In this document: in pieces, positions 16,284-25,443 of the stretch
How the letters are laid out: every line of letters starts with the position of its first letter
How positions within the stretch are numbered: the stretch's first letter is position 1
Source of the DNA: Deltaproteobacteria bacterium
GTDB taxonomy: Bacteria > Lernaellota > Lernaellaia > JACKCT01
Direction of reading: 5' to 3'
NCBI GenBank assembly: GCA_020633895.1
Contig: JACKCT010000016.1
Span: forward strand, 1 to 58,308
DNA: 58,308 nucleotides
Notes under the pieces: generated by a model
The model's input: the letters and a program-made list of their open reading frames with translations, nothing else
Database searches by the model: none
Told to the model about the DNA's origin: nothing
Translations under genes and position numbers: made by a program

Positions 16284-17081
16284 ATGAAACGGTTCGCGAC
16301 AGCGACGGCGTTGATGCTGGTTGTGCTGATGGGACCGGTCGCCGCGACGGTGCATGCCCAGTCCATGCCCACGGCCTCCGAAACGACCGAGGGCGGCGAC
16401 TCGGACGATGGCGAAGGCCCCTGGCGTCTGAAGTCCTACGTCAACTACGGCATCTTCGGCGCGATGCATCTGGTCGATTACGCCGACATCAACAACTACA
16501 TCGGCAAGGGCGACGTGGACAAGTTCGGCGCCAACCAATCCGAAGGGTATTGGAAGCGCATGACGGCCGTGGGCGGCGCGCGCATCTCCACCGTCTCCAA
16601 ACGCAACGACCAGTTCATCACCGACCTGATGATCATGTACACCACGCAGCACCGGGAGGGGCCCGGTAGCGGCGCGACGCTCTCCACGGTGCAGTTCGTT
16701 CCCCACGGGGGCCTGGATCTGCTCAAGCATTCGCGCCATCAGTTCTATCCCTACCTGGGTCTGGGACTGTCCTACACCAACCTGACGATCAACGGCTCCA
16801 ACGAGCGTTTCTTCCCCGATTTCGGCGGCGCCAAGATCGGCGTGCCGGGCGATGTGGGTTTCGGCTTCGAATTGCACAACCCCATCTGGATTTCCGCCGG
16901 GAAAACTTTCCGCGAGGCGTTCAATCTCTCCACGTTCGTGCAGGTGGGCTACCAGGGCGAGTTGCTCTCGTCGTTTTGGATGATCAAGCACGGCCGCCTG
17001 GAGCGCTCGGTGGACCACCGCTATCTCGGGCCGTACGTGCGCCTGGGATTCAGCTTCGGGCAGGGCGACTACATTCGCTAG
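16284..17081 (+). CDS. Putative outer-membrane beta-barrel protein
   Basis: This 265-residue protein has a signal peptide (MKRFATATALMLVVLMGPVA, cut near VHAQS) followed by an acidic linker (GGDSDDGEGP). The remainder alternates hydrophobic and polar residues with many aromatics, for example YVNYGIFGAMHLVDY, QFYPYLGLGLSYTNL and YLGPYVRLGFSFGQGDYIR. The OmpW/OmpA-like pattern of short amphipathic strands ends close to the C-terminus. I chose the ATG at 16284, with GGAAGGTGG upstream, as it begins the signal peptide. No specific family is recognised; a small outer-membrane porin-like or structural barrel is the most likely role. Confidence 0.6.
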   Translation: MKRFATATALMLVVLMGPVAATVHAQSMPTASETTEGGDSDDGEGPWRLKSYVNYGIFGAMHLVDYADINNYIGKGDVDKFGANQSEGYWKRMTAVGGARISTVSKRNDQFITDLMIMYTTQHREGPGSGATLSTVQFVPHGGLDLLKHSRHQFYPYLGLGLSYTNLTINGSNERFFPDFGGAKIGVPGDVGFGFELHNPIWISAGKTFREAFNLSTFVQVGYQGELLSSFWMIKHGRLERSVDHRYLGPYVRLGFSFGQGDYIR

Positions 17082-17362
17082 CGGCTGTTTCGGATTTTGC
17101 CGCCCTTTTCGGATTTCCGGGTGTTATCGCGCACATGGGACGATTTCCCCTTAAGTTTCCCGGGGACGGATTCGATAGTTATTAGGATATTTGCCCGGGA
17201 CGGGCGCTTCTTGGGCGAACCCTCTTCGGGAAGTTGAGGATGTCGCTTGATAAATCTCGGCGATTTGCCGATGATTCGATTAACGAATTTGCCGCCCACG
17301 CGGGTTTTTATCGGGAAATCTCGCGAACATGGCGGCATTGCAAACTAAGTGAAGGAAGGTAG

Positions 17363-17752
17363 GTGCCCGTGGCCCGCATCCTGATTATTGACGACGAACC
17401 TTACGTTCGCGATACCCTGCGCCAGCTTCTGGAATTCGAAGGGTACGAGATCGATTCGGCGCAGGACGGTCGAGAGGGTCTCAAGAAGGTTCGTGAGAAT
17501 ACCTACGATCTGATCATCACCGACATTGTCATGCCCGAGCAGGACGGTCTGGAAGTGCTCATGACGCTGCGTCGCGAGCGTCCGGACGCGGTGGTGGTGG
17601 CCATGTCCGGCGGCGGCCAGCAGGGGGTCATGGACTACCTGCCGGTGGCGGCGGGGCTGGGCGCAATCCGCACGCTTTCCAAACCCTTCCAACGGGCCGA
17701 ACTTCTCGAGGTCGTCCGCGCGGCCCTCGGGTTCGAAGGATCGGTGAACTAG
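17363..17752 (+). CDS. Single-domain response regulator (CheY-like receiver)
   Basis: This 129-residue receiver domain has no output domain. The acidic pair is Asp10/Asp11 (IIDDEP), the phosphoacceptor Asp54 (ITDIVMPEQDG), the switch Ser82 (AMSGGG) and the conserved Lys107 (LSKPFQ). Such stand-alone receivers act in phosphorelays or bind partner proteins. No histidine kinase is adjacent, so its partner is elsewhere. GTG at 17363 follows AAGGAAGG closely; a second GTG at 17369 (MARILIIDDE) is an equally credible start. The preceding 281-base gap (17082-17362) contains nothing I can identify. Confidence 0.92.
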   Translation: MPVARILIIDDEPYVRDTLRQLLEFEGYEIDSAQDGREGLKKVRENTYDLIITDIVMPEQDGLEVLMTLRRERPDAVVVAMSGGGQQGVMDYLPVAAGLGAIRTLSKPFQRAELLEVVRAALGFEGSVN

Positions 17753-17772
17753 GCGTCGTTTCTCGACCTTTC

Positions 17773-17864
17773 AGAGCGAGCCGTTCGGGGCTCTGGAAGG
17801 TCGGGCACGGACCTTCAATGCACACCTTCTCTCCGACGTTCGTCGCCGCGAAAATGTGGCACCC
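17773..17864. repeat. Half copy of the long palindromic repeat, with an adjacent GAGCC-type repeat
   Basis: Bases 17821-17864 match one arm of the palindromic family (CACACCTTCTCTCCGACG to AAAATGTGGCACCC) without the opposite arm, so this looks like a decayed half. Just before it, CAGAGCGAGCC and GGGGCTCTG at about 17773-17796 form a small inverted pair of the GAGCC family. The site lies between the convergent receiver and ABC permease genes. Confidence 0.65.
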
Positions 17865-17888
17865 GTTTGTCTGTGCCGACTACGGCAC

Positions 17889-18686
17889 CTAATCCGCGTC
17901 TTTTTGCTTCCAGTGGATGATGCGGGTTTCGAGCTTTTCGAGCAGGAAGGCGAGGGCGATGCCGATCAGGGAAATGAGGAACAGGCACGCGTAGAGTTCG
18001 GTGATGATGTAGGTTTCCCAGCTATTCCAGATGCGGTGTCCCAGGCCGTGGCGGGCGGCGATCATCTCCGCGGCGACGATGAGGATCAGGCCGTATCCGG
18101 CGCCGAGCTTGAGGCCGGTGAAGATGGACGGCGCGGTGGCCGGCAGCACAATGCGGAAAAAGACATCTCGTTTGGACACCCCGTAGACGCGCGCCACCTC
18201 GAAGTACTGCTTGGGGATGCGACGCACGCCGTCAAAGGTGTTGATCAGCGACAGGAAGAACACGCCGATGGCGACGACCATCAGGTTGGTCATTTCGCCG
18301 ATGCCGAAAATGATGAGCAGCAGCGGCAGGATGGCGATCTTCGGGATCGGGTAGGACAGGGCCACCAGCGGCGCGAAGAACGCCCGGGTCCATCGGGACA
18401 GGCCCATGCCGATGCCCAGCAACACGCCGGGGAAAAAGCCCATCGCCGTGCCGACCACGATGCGTCGCATGGACGCCAGGACGTCTTCGTGCAGATCTTC
18501 GTGGACGGCCAGCTCCCAGATTTTCGCGAAGATTTTGTGGGGCGGCGGGAAGAATCGGCCGTCGATCAGATGCGTGGCCACCGCCGCTTCCCAGAGGAGC
18601 AGCACGATGATCGGACTGGCGATAAACAGCCATCGCTCGTCGCGCCGACTGGGTTCCCGGTCCAGAAATCGTTCGCCGTTGCTCAT
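17889..18686 (-). CDS. ABC transporter permease, SsuC/TauC/NrtB type
   Basis: This 265-residue permease has about six membrane segments, beginning WLFIASPIIVLLLWEAAV. The cytoplasmic coupling loop follows the BPD-transporter pattern, with EVARVYGVSKRDVFFRIVLPATAPSIFTGLKLG around residues 160-195. The ATG overlaps the stop codon of the ATPase gene by four bases (ATGA, 18683-18686), indicating translational coupling. With the ATPase and substrate-binding protein it forms a complete importer of the nitrate/sulfonate/taurine/thiamine-precursor class. Substrate cannot be assigned. Confidence 0.88.
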   Translation of the reverse strand: MSNGERFLDREPSRRDERWLFIASPIIVLLLWEAAVATHLIDGRFFPPPHKIFAKIWELAVHEDLHEDVLASMRRIVVGTAMGFFPGVLLGIGMGLSRWTRAFFAPLVALSYPIPKIAILPLLLIIFGIGEMTNLMVVAIGVFFLSLINTFDGVRRIPKQYFEVARVYGVSKRDVFFRIVLPATAPSIFTGLKLGAGYGLILIVAAEMIAARHGLGHRIWNSWETYIITELYACLFLISLIGIALAFLLEKLETRIIHWKQKDAD

Positions 18687-19516
18687 CGGGCCGTCCGGGC
18701 TTTGCGGGCGGTTTCTTCCTCGATCAAGCGGGCCGCCGCCTGAATTTCTTCTTTCAGATCCTGCGTGACGAAGAAGACCTTGTCCTGAAACTCGGTGTTC
18801 TTGCGCAATTCCAGCACGTCCCGAGGCCGGGGGAAATCGCACGCCACCTCGCGCTTAAACGTGCCCGGGCTGCGCGTCATGACCATCACCCGGTCGGCCA
18901 GCGTGAACGCCTCGTTGATGTTGTGCGTGACGAAGACAATGGTGGGCTCCCGATCGCTCCAAAGTTCAAGCAGCAGCGCCTGCAGGTTCACCCGGTTCTG
19001 ATAGTCCAGATAGACGAACGGCTCGTCCATCAGCAAAAGCTGAGGGTTCACGCAAAACGCGCGTACCAGGGACAGGCGCTGGTTCATCCCGCCGGAGAGT
19101 TGATAGGGATAGAAATTCTTGAAACGCGAAAGGCCTACCCGTGTCAGGTGACGGTCGATGATCTCTTCATGCTGTTCGGGGGGGATCGGGCTGGCGTCCA
19201 GGACGAATTTCAGGTTGCCTTGCACGGTCATCCACGGGTAGAGACCGTGCTGTTGGAAGACCATGGCCCGGGGCGATGTCTCGGGTTCGGGCGCGCGATG
19301 GACCTCCATCACGCCGTCGGTGGGCGTCTCGATGCCGGCCAGGCAGCGCAGCATCGTCGTCTTGCCGCAGCCGGACGGGCCCACCACGCAGACAAACTCG
19401 CCATGACGCACCCGAAGATTCAGGTCATCGAACGCACGCACGTGGCGGGTTTTGTCCTGGAAGGACTTGCCGAGTCCTTCCAGGCGGATGTGATAGGAAT
19501 TGTCGTTATCGGTCAC
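18683..19516 (-). CDS. ABC transporter ATP-binding protein, SsuB/TauB type
   Basis: This 277-residue ATPase is complete: Walker A GPSGCGKT (46-53), Q-loop VFQQHGLYPW, signature LSGGMNQR, Walker B LLLMDEPF and the switch histidine in FVTHNINEA. It powers the importer formed with the downstream permease (4-bp overlap) and the upstream binding protein (42-base gap). The start is GTG at 19516. The C-terminal RDVLELRKNTEFQDK region resembles the taurine/nitrate branch. Confidence 0.9.
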   Translation of the reverse strand: MTDNDNSYHIRLEGLGKSFQDKTRHVRAFDDLNLRVRHGEFVCVVGPSGCGKTTMLRCLAGIETPTDGVMEVHRAPEPETSPRAMVFQQHGLYPWMTVQGNLKFVLDASPIPPEQHEEIIDRHLTRVGLSRFKNFYPYQLSGGMNQRLSLVRAFCVNPQLLLMDEPFVYLDYQNRVNLQALLLELWSDREPTIVFVTHNINEAFTLADRVMVMTRSPGTFKREVACDFPRPRDVLELRKNTEFQDKVFFVTQDLKEEIQAAARLIEEETARKARTAR

Positions 19517-19558
19517 GAGGATTCCGGCGCGAAATTGCAGCGTGCGCCCCAGTGAACA

Positions 19559-20599
19559 CTATTTCTTGGGCGGTTGGTAGGGGCCCAGTTCCTTGACCGC
19601 GTTCTCGATCCAGGTGGTGTTCACGACCTTGGAGACGTCCACCGGCTTTTTGATATAACCCCGGTCCCGGAAGAACTGGACGTCCTCGGCCAGGCTTTCG
19701 AGATTCATCGCCCCATCGGGATGGAGAAACGCGGGAACGATCTTGTCGTAGGCGGCGCGATCTTTGACGCTGGTGTACTTCATGAGGATCTTGATGATCT
19801 CTTCCTTGCCCACGCCGTATTCGAAGGCGTCGTTGTAGTCACGCAGCGCCCGCACATAGGCCTTGGCGACTTTCTGCGCCACGGCGGGTCGCTCGGCGAC
19901 GAACTTGGGGGAGAAGAGGATCACGGCGGACTGCTGATCGGGATAGATCTCCTCGTCACCGGCGATCTTCACGGCCAGGTCCTGCTCGATGGAGTTGGCG
20001 ATGAACGGCTCGATCATGATGCTGGCGTCGATCTGATCCGTGCCCAGGGCCGCGCCCACGCCCGGCAGGGGCAGGTTGACGATTTCCAGGTCCTCGATGT
20101 CGATGCCGTAGTGCTTCGCCCATTTGGCGTAGACCACTTCCTGGCTCACGCCCGGGCCGGTGGTGGAGACTTTGAAGCCCTTTTGCAGCTTGAACTTGGA
20201 GATGTCCCCGTCGGGCACGTGCTTGTTGGCGGACATGAGCGCCAGATAGCCGTGGTCCTTGGCGACGCGTCCCTTGTCGGCGACGATCTGCAAACCGTGG
20301 CCGTCGTTGAACGCGTTATAAATGCCCGCGCTCACATTGCCGGCGCCCACGTCCAGGTCGCCCTTGATCAGCGACGGCAAAAGCTCGCCGCCCGAGCGGT
20401 GGAAGGTGGTGGCGTCGGCGTCGATGCCTTCCTCGGCCAGATAACCCTTTTCGATGGCGATGAAGATCCCGGCGCTGGACAGGGCCGGGGAGGTGCCGAT
20501 CATGACCTTTTCCATCGGCTTGTCCTGGGCCGTCGCCAGGCTCATGCCCAACACTCCGGCCAAAGCCAGAACCAGAACACCCACGAGCAGTTTTTTCAC
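19559..20599 (-). CDS. ABC transporter substrate-binding protein, NMT1/SsuA-like
   Basis: This 346-residue periplasmic binding protein has a cleavable signal peptide (MKKLLVGVLVLALAGVLGMS, cut near LATAQD). It shows NMT1/THI5-like features: GIFIAIEKGYLAEEGID, SLIKGDLDVGAGNVSAGIYNA, and a C-lobe with KVAKAYVRALRDYNDAF. It lacks a lipobox, so it is soluble. GTG at 20599 is preceded by AGGAGA. It is first in the operon binding protein-ATPase-permease and lies behind a good promoter. Families with this signature bind nitrate, sulfonates, taurine or pyrimidine precursors; the ligand here is unknown. Confidence 0.87.
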   Translation of the reverse strand: MKKLLVGVLVLALAGVLGMSLATAQDKPMEKVMIGTSPALSSAGIFIAIEKGYLAEEGIDADATTFHRSGGELLPSLIKGDLDVGAGNVSAGIYNAFNDGHGLQIVADKGRVAKDHGYLALMSANKHVPDGDISKFKLQKGFKVSTTGPGVSQEVVYAKWAKHYGIDIEDLEIVNLPLPGVGAALGTDQIDASIMIEPFIANSIEQDLAVKIAGDEEIYPDQQSAVILFSPKFVAERPAVAQKVAKAYVRALRDYNDAFEYGVGKEEIIKILMKYTSVKDRAAYDKIVPAFLHPDGAMNLESLAEDVQFFRDRGYIKKPVDVSKVVNTTWIENAVKELGPYQPPKK

Positions 20600-20639
20600 G
20601 GCGCGTCTCCTGTGAATAGGCGATTGTCAAAACTGATAT

Positions 20640-20669
20640 TTTTTATTTCAAAAGTGACGTTCCTGTCAA
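20640..20669 (-). promoter_or_regulatory. Sigma70-type promoter for the ABC transporter operon
   Basis: On the minus strand a perfect TTGACA (20664-20669) is followed after 18 bases by TAAAAA (20640-20645) inside an A+T-rich stretch. It lies 41 bases before the GTG of the binding-protein gene. Confidence 0.6.
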
Positions 20670-20759
20670 GAGCCGAATTGAGGACGAAATCGGTCGGGGA
20701 AATCGGCCCGCGCCGCCTTGCGGGTTGCACGCAGGTCCGATCGGGGTTAGCAAATTCCC

Positions 20760-22328
20760 ATGGCCGAAAACTCTGATTATTCCCTGGACGTTCTGTCGCA
20801 CGGGTTTGCCGATCGCCCGAGCGCGCCCGCGATGCATTTTCTCGAGTCGAGTCGCGGGTTCGACGCGGATGCGGCCCGCCGGGCGGTGGCGGCCCTTGGC
20901 GGTTGGCTGGACGCGTCGGACGTGGAGCAAGGCGCGCGGGTCGGCGTGGTCATGGAACGCACCCCGGCGGCGGTCCTGACGGCCCTGGCGGTTCTGGCGA
21001 GCGGGCGATCCCTGGTGCCCTTCGCCATGGACGTTCGGGCCTCGGAGTTGGAGCGCCATGCCCGCTTCGGCCAGATCAACGTGATGGTCGCGCCGTCGCG
21101 TTTGTCGCCGGTGGTGCCGCGCGGCAGCCGTCATCTGGCGCTCGACGACGATCAGATCGAGCGACGCATCGCCCAAGGCGCCGAGCCGCCGTCGACGCCG
21201 CTCGCCCTCGAACCGTCCCGGGAGGGGATGATCCTGTTTTCCTCCGGCACCGTCGGCCATCCCAAAGCCATTGTGCTTTCCCGAGGGGCGCTGGTCGCGG
21301 CGATCGAGCGGGCCACGGTGCGCCTGTCGTTCTACGGCCCGGATCAGCGCTTCCTGGGCGTGCTGCCGCTGCATAGCGGGCATGGGATCATCATGACGCT
21401 GCTCGCGCCCTTGTACGCCGGGGCGGAGCTGTTCATCGACCGGGCCTTCGACGCCTTCGGTCCGGCGCGGTTCTTCGAGAACGTCGCGGAGCGAAAAATC
21501 ACGGGCACGTCATGCGTCCCGGCGATTCTCACCGCCCTTCGCGGGTTCTACGACCGGGCCGGGCGGCCGGGGCGGGGGAGCCTGATGGGCGTTTGCTGCG
21601 CGTCGTCGATGCTGCCGCCGGATTTGCGCCGGTGGGCGGCCAAGGACTGGGGCGTGGCGTTGCACAACAACTACGGCATGTCCGAAACGTGCAGTTGGTT
21701 GTCCATCGGCATTCCGGGCGATGTGGACGGCGAACCGCTTTCGGTGGGCGTGCCCCATCTGCCGGTGGAGGTGGTCGACGACGAGGGTCGGCCGGTGGAA
21801 CCGGGCGTCGAGGGGCATGTGATGGTCTCGGGCGACCAGCTTATGGACGGCTACTGGAACGACAAGGAGCGCACCGCCGAGGTGTTGCGCGACGGGCGCT
21901 TCCACACCGGCGACCTGGGCCGCCTGACCGACGACGGCCGCCTGGTGATTACGGGCCGGACGAAGGATCTGATCAACGTGGCCGGCGAGAAGGTGCATCC
22001 GGAGAATGTGGAACTGGCGGCCATGCCCATGGCGGGCGTCGAGGACGCCGGGGCGTTTCCCCTGGACGACGAGCGGACCGGCGAGGCGGTGGCGTTGGCC
22101 GTGGTGGGCGGCGGCGATCCGGCGGAAATGGAGACGGCCCTGCGCGTGATGCTGGCCGAAACCCTCAAGCCCGTCGAGATGCCCAAGCGCATCTTCATCA
22201 TGCCGTCCATCCCGCGAAACCGCGCGGGTAAGATCCTGCGCGCCCAACTGGCGGCCGAGTGCCTGGAGGCCGAACGCATCGCCGATGAGGAAGACGCGGC
22301 CCGCGCCGCCGCGATGGAAGAGGAGTAG
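20760..22328 (+). CDS. AMP-forming acyl-CoA synthetase/ANL ligase
   Basis: This is a 522-residue ANL-superfamily ligase. The P-loop-like motif is ILFSSGTVGHPKA (TSGT replaced by SSGT), A5 reads NNYGMSE, and the adenosine-ribose motif is FHTGDLGR, with the hinge GRTKDLINVAGEKVHP. The catalytic lysine lies in NRAGKILR near residue 495. The C-terminus is an acidic tail. It is only distantly similar to the other ligase in this window and probably uses a different acid. There is no clear Shine-Dalgarno before the ATG. A DUF4190 gene follows after 12 bases and may be cotranscribed. Confidence 0.83.
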   Translation: MAENSDYSLDVLSHGFADRPSAPAMHFLESSRGFDADAARRAVAALGGWLDASDVEQGARVGVVMERTPAAVLTALAVLASGRSLVPFAMDVRASELERHARFGQINVMVAPSRLSPVVPRGSRHLALDDDQIERRIAQGAEPPSTPLALEPSREGMILFSSGTVGHPKAIVLSRGALVAAIERATVRLSFYGPDQRFLGVLPLHSGHGIIMTLLAPLYAGAELFIDRAFDAFGPARFFENVAERKITGTSCVPAILTALRGFYDRAGRPGRGSLMGVCCASSMLPPDLRRWAAKDWGVALHNNYGMSETCSWLSIGIPGDVDGEPLSVGVPHLPVEVVDDEGRPVEPGVEGHVMVSGDQLMDGYWNDKERTAEVLRDGRFHTGDLGRLTDDGRLVITGRTKDLINVAGEKVHPENVELAAMPMAGVEDAGAFPLDDERTGEAVALAVVGGGDPAEMETALRVMLAETLKPVEMPKRIFIMPSIPRNRAGKILRAQLAAECLEAERIADEEDAARAAAMEEE

Positions 22329-22340
22329 GCGAGAACCCGA

Positions 22341-22766
22341 ATGAAGGTCTCCTGTCCCAACTGCGGACGCATCCACGACGTCACGGGCCTTGCTCCCCAC
22401 TCCCATGTGACGTGCGTATGCGGCCAGGTCTTTCGCGTCCCGGCGATGATCCAAACGGCGCGCCCGACGCCGTCCGTCGACAGGCCCGGACTCAAAACGC
22501 CCTCCGAAGCCGTGTGGTCGCTGGTCCTCGGCATCGTCGGCCTGCCCGTTTCGCCGATCTGCCTGGGACCGCTTGCGTCGATCCCCGGCCTGATCCTGGG
22601 ATACAACGCTCGGGCGAAAATCGACGCCGATCCCGAAACCTTCGGCGGGCGCGGCCTGGCCAACGGCGCGATCGTCCTCAATTGGGTCGCCAACGTGATT
22701 TGGGGCCTGCTACTTCTCGCGGGCTTGCTATTCCTGGCCGTCGGCGCCGTCGCGTCCCAACCTTAA
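22341..22766 (+). CDS. Zinc-ribbon and DUF4190-type membrane protein
   Basis: This 141-residue protein begins with a small zinc-ribbon (CPNCGRIH, then CVCGQVF), followed by a linker and two membrane segments (WSLVLGIVGLPVSPICLGPLA and IVLNWVANVIWGLLLLAGLL). The second half matches the DUF4190 pattern (ILGYNARAKI). Biochemical role unknown. It sits 12 bases after the acyl-CoA synthetase gene, so the two likely share a transcript. Confidence 0.7.
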   Translation: MKVSCPNCGRIHDVTGLAPHSHVTCVCGQVFRVPAMIQTARPTPSVDRPGLKTPSEAVWSLVLGIVGLPVSPICLGPLASIPGLILGYNARAKIDADPETFGGRGLANGAIVLNWVANVIWGLLLLAGLLFLAVGAVASQP

Positions 22767-22840
22767 CGAAACAGATTCTTCTCCGCCGTTGTCCCGCAAG
22801 CGTGGTAAAATAAAACCGGCCACGAGCCGGGAGGGACATC

Positions 22841-23953
22841 ATGCCTCGCTACGAAGGGCCCAACGTGGTGCCGGGCCGCCATTGGCACCGACTTTCCGAC
22901 GGACGCATCCAGTGCGACGTCTGCCCCCGTGAATGCCGACTGAAGGAAGGCCAGCAGGGTCTGTGCTTCGTGCGCGCCCGCCAGGACGATCAAATCGTGC
23001 TCATTTCCTACGGCCGCTCCAGCGGGTATTGCGTCGACCCGATCGAGAAAAAACCGCTCAACCATTTCCTGCCGGGGACGCCGATCCTCTCGTTCGGCAC
23101 CGCCGGATGCAACCTCACCTGCAAGTTCTGCCAGAACTGGGACATGAGCAAATCGCGTCAGATGGACACCCTGGCCGATCAGGCCTCGCCCGAACTGATC
23201 GCTCGCGCGGCGCAAGACCTGGAATGTCGTTCCGTGGCGTTCACGTACAACGACCCGACGATCTTTTTGGAATACGCGACCGACGTGGCCGACGCGTGCC
23301 GGGAGGTCGGCATCAAGGCCGTCGCCGTGACCGCCGGATATATCAATCCGGAGGCTCGCGCCGATTTCTACTCCCATATCGACGCGGCCAACGTGGACCT
23401 CAAGGGGTTCACCGAGGAGTTCTACCGCGATGTCTGCGGTGGGCATCTGGACCCGGTGCTCGAGACGATCAAGTACCTCAAGCACGAAACGGATGTGTGG
23501 TTCGAGCTGACCACGCTGCTCATCCCCACGCTCAACGACTCGGACGCGGAACTGCATCGGCTGACGCAGTGGGTGGTGGACAACGTCGGCCCGGACGTGC
23601 CGCTGCATTTCTCCGCGTTCCATCCCGATTTCAAAATGATGGACCTGCCGCCCACGCCGCCGTCGACCCTGCTGCGCGCCCGCAAAATCGCGATGGAAAA
23701 CGGGGTGCGTTACGCGTATGTGGGCAATGTGCATGACGCCGCGGCATCCTCGACGTATTGCCGAAATTGCGGCCAACGGCTCATCGAACGGGATTGGTAC
23801 GAACTGGGCCGGTGGAATCTGGACGAACACGGCCGATGCACGAAATGCCGGATGCCGTTACCGGGTGTGTTCGAAAGCCGCCCCGGCGCTTGGGGTTCGC
23901 GGCGCCTGCCGGTGAGCATGCGGGACTACGCGCGCCGCGTCGCCTTCGCCTAA
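22841..23953 (+). CDS. amrS: AmmeMemoRadiSam-system radical SAM enzyme
   Basis: This 370-residue radical SAM protein is closely similar to AmrS. The N-terminal Cys-rich lead QCDVCPRECRLKEGQQGLC (24-42) is followed by RSSGYCVDPIEKKPLNHFLPG. The radical SAM motif is CNLTCKFC (Cys90, Cys94, Cys97). A C-terminal zinc-ribbon-like CRNCG...CTKC pair ends the conserved region. GGGAGGG precedes the ATG. In many genomes this enzyme is encoded beside MEMO1-like (AmrB) and AMMECR1 (AmrA) genes. Neither is in this window. The reaction of the system is, to my knowledge, not firmly established. Confidence 0.9.
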   Translation: MPRYEGPNVVPGRHWHRLSDGRIQCDVCPRECRLKEGQQGLCFVRARQDDQIVLISYGRSSGYCVDPIEKKPLNHFLPGTPILSFGTAGCNLTCKFCQNWDMSKSRQMDTLADQASPELIARAAQDLECRSVAFTYNDPTIFLEYATDVADACREVGIKAVAVTAGYINPEARADFYSHIDAANVDLKGFTEEFYRDVCGGHLDPVLETIKYLKHETDVWFELTTLLIPTLNDSDAELHRLTQWVVDNVGPDVPLHFSAFHPDFKMMDLPPTPPSTLLRARKIAMENGVRYAYVGNVHDAAASSTYCRNCGQRLIERDWYELGRWNLDEHGRCTKCRMPLPGVFESRPGAWGSRRLPVSMRDYARRVAFA

Positions 23954-24067
23954 AAGACCGAGCCTGATCGACCGACCCTGTAATCGCCCTCGACCGATCG
24001 GTGTGTCGCACTGGACAAGGCCCGCGCGGGGCTTCTACCATCGACGCACACCATCGAGGGGCCCTTC

Positions 24068-25408
24068 ATGACGCGCGCAATTTCGACCCGGTCGGCGAAG
24101 GCCACGCGCCTTGCGTCGATTTTCCTGACGCTGCTGCTGGCGACGGTGATTGTCGTCGCCTGTTCCAACGGCGATTCGGACGCCGGCACCGCCACGTCCG
24201 CGGACGACGACGCCCCCACGCCCACGCCCACGCCCTCCGGCGACGACGATCATTCCTCGGACGACGACACGCCCGACGACGACACACCCGATGACGATAC
24301 GCCGGACGACGACCACCCGGCGGACGACGATACGCACGAAGACCCCGCCCCCGCGAATTGCGACACGGCGGGCCTGCCGTTGGATCAACTCTCGCTGCCC
24401 GACGGCTTCCATATCTGTGTCTATGCCAAGGTGCCTTCGGCCCGTTCGATGGCGGTGGGGCCCAAGGGGACATTGTTCGTCGGCACGCGGGCTGATTCGG
24501 TCTACGCCGTGGAAGACAAAAACGGCGACAAGACCGGCGACGCGGTGCATGTGATCGCCGACGGATTGGTGCAGCCCAACGGCGTGGAGGTCCACGACGG
24601 CGACCTGTACGTGGGTGAGATTTTCCGGATCACGCGCTATGACGACATCGAGGACCATCTGGACGATCCGGGCGAACCGGCAATCGTCAACGACACCTAC
24701 CCGACGGACACGCACCACGGCTGGAAGTTCATCAAGTTCGGCCCCGACGGCAAGCTCTACATCCCCGTCGGCGCGCCGTGCAACGTCTGCGAAAAGAAGG
24801 ACGAGCGCTTCGCCACCATCACCCGCGTGGACGCCGACGGCAAAAACTTCGAGATCTACTCCCGAGGCATTCGCAACACGGTGGGATTCGACTGGCATCC
24901 CAAGACGGGCAAGCTGTGGTTCACCGACAACGGCCGGGATATGCTCGGCGACGACATCCCGCCCGATGAACTCAACTCCGCCCCCGAGCCGGGAATGCAT
25001 TTCGGCTTCCCTTACTGCCACGGCGGCACCATCGACGACCCGGTCTTCGGCGAGGCGCGCACCTGCGCCGAATTCACCAAGCCCAAGCACAATTTCCACG
25101 CCCATGTCGCCGCGCTGGGGATGCGTTTTTACGACGGCGATCAGTTCCCGGGCGACTACACGAACCAGATTTTCGTCTGCCAGCACGGCTCGTGGAACCG
25201 CAGCGAGAAGATCGGCTACCGTGTCATGCTCGTGAACGTGGACGAAGCCGGCGAGACGGTGACGAAGGTCGCGCCGTTTATCGAAGGCTGGTTGCAGGGC
25301 GAGTCGGTCTGGGGTCGACCCGTCGATGTGCAGGTCATGCCCGACGGCGCCTTGATGGTCTCCGACGACCGCGCGGGCGTGGTGTATCGCGTTTATTATA
25401 AGAAGTGA
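24068..25408 (+). CDS. Asp-linker lipoprotein with sorbosone-dehydrogenase-like beta-propeller
   Basis: This 446-residue lipoprotein has a hydrophobic leader ending in IVVAC, with Cys32 as the lipidated residue. An acidic low-complexity linker of DDD(T/H) units (about 58-95) follows, encoded by a degenerate 15-bp tandem repeat. The rest is a sorbosone/glucose dehydrogenase-type beta-propeller: AVGPKGTLFVGTRADSVYAV, HHGWKFIKFGPDGKLYIPVG, GIRNTVGFDWHP, WFTDNGRDMLGDD and DDRAGVVYRVYY. These enzymes usually use PQQ to oxidise sugars or alcohols; PQQ binding is inferred from the family. The acidic linker probably holds the domain away from the membrane. It is convergent with dsbD across a palindromic repeat. 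Confidence 0.8.
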   Translation: MTRAISTRSAKATRLASIFLTLLLATVIVVACSNGDSDAGTATSADDDAPTPTPTPSGDDDHSSDDDTPDDDTPDDDTPDDDHPADDDTHEDPAPANCDTAGLPLDQLSLPDGFHICVYAKVPSARSMAVGPKGTLFVGTRADSVYAVEDKNGDKTGDAVHVIADGLVQPNGVEVHDGDLYVGEIFRITRYDDIEDHLDDPGEPAIVNDTYPTDTHHGWKFIKFGPDGKLYIPVGAPCNVCEKKDERFATITRVDADGKNFEIYSRGIRNTVGFDWHPKTGKLWFTDNGRDMLGDDIPPDELNSAPEPGMHFGFPYCHGGTIDDPVFGEARTCAEFTKPKHNFHAHVAALGMRFYDGDQFPGDYTNQIFVCQHGSWNRSEKIGYRVMLVNVDEAGETVTKVAPFIEGWLQGESVWGRPVDVQVMPDGALMVSDDRAGVVYRVYYKK

Positions 25409-25443
25409 TCGTGTCGTGTCAGAGATGGGTTGCCACAAGGCGA

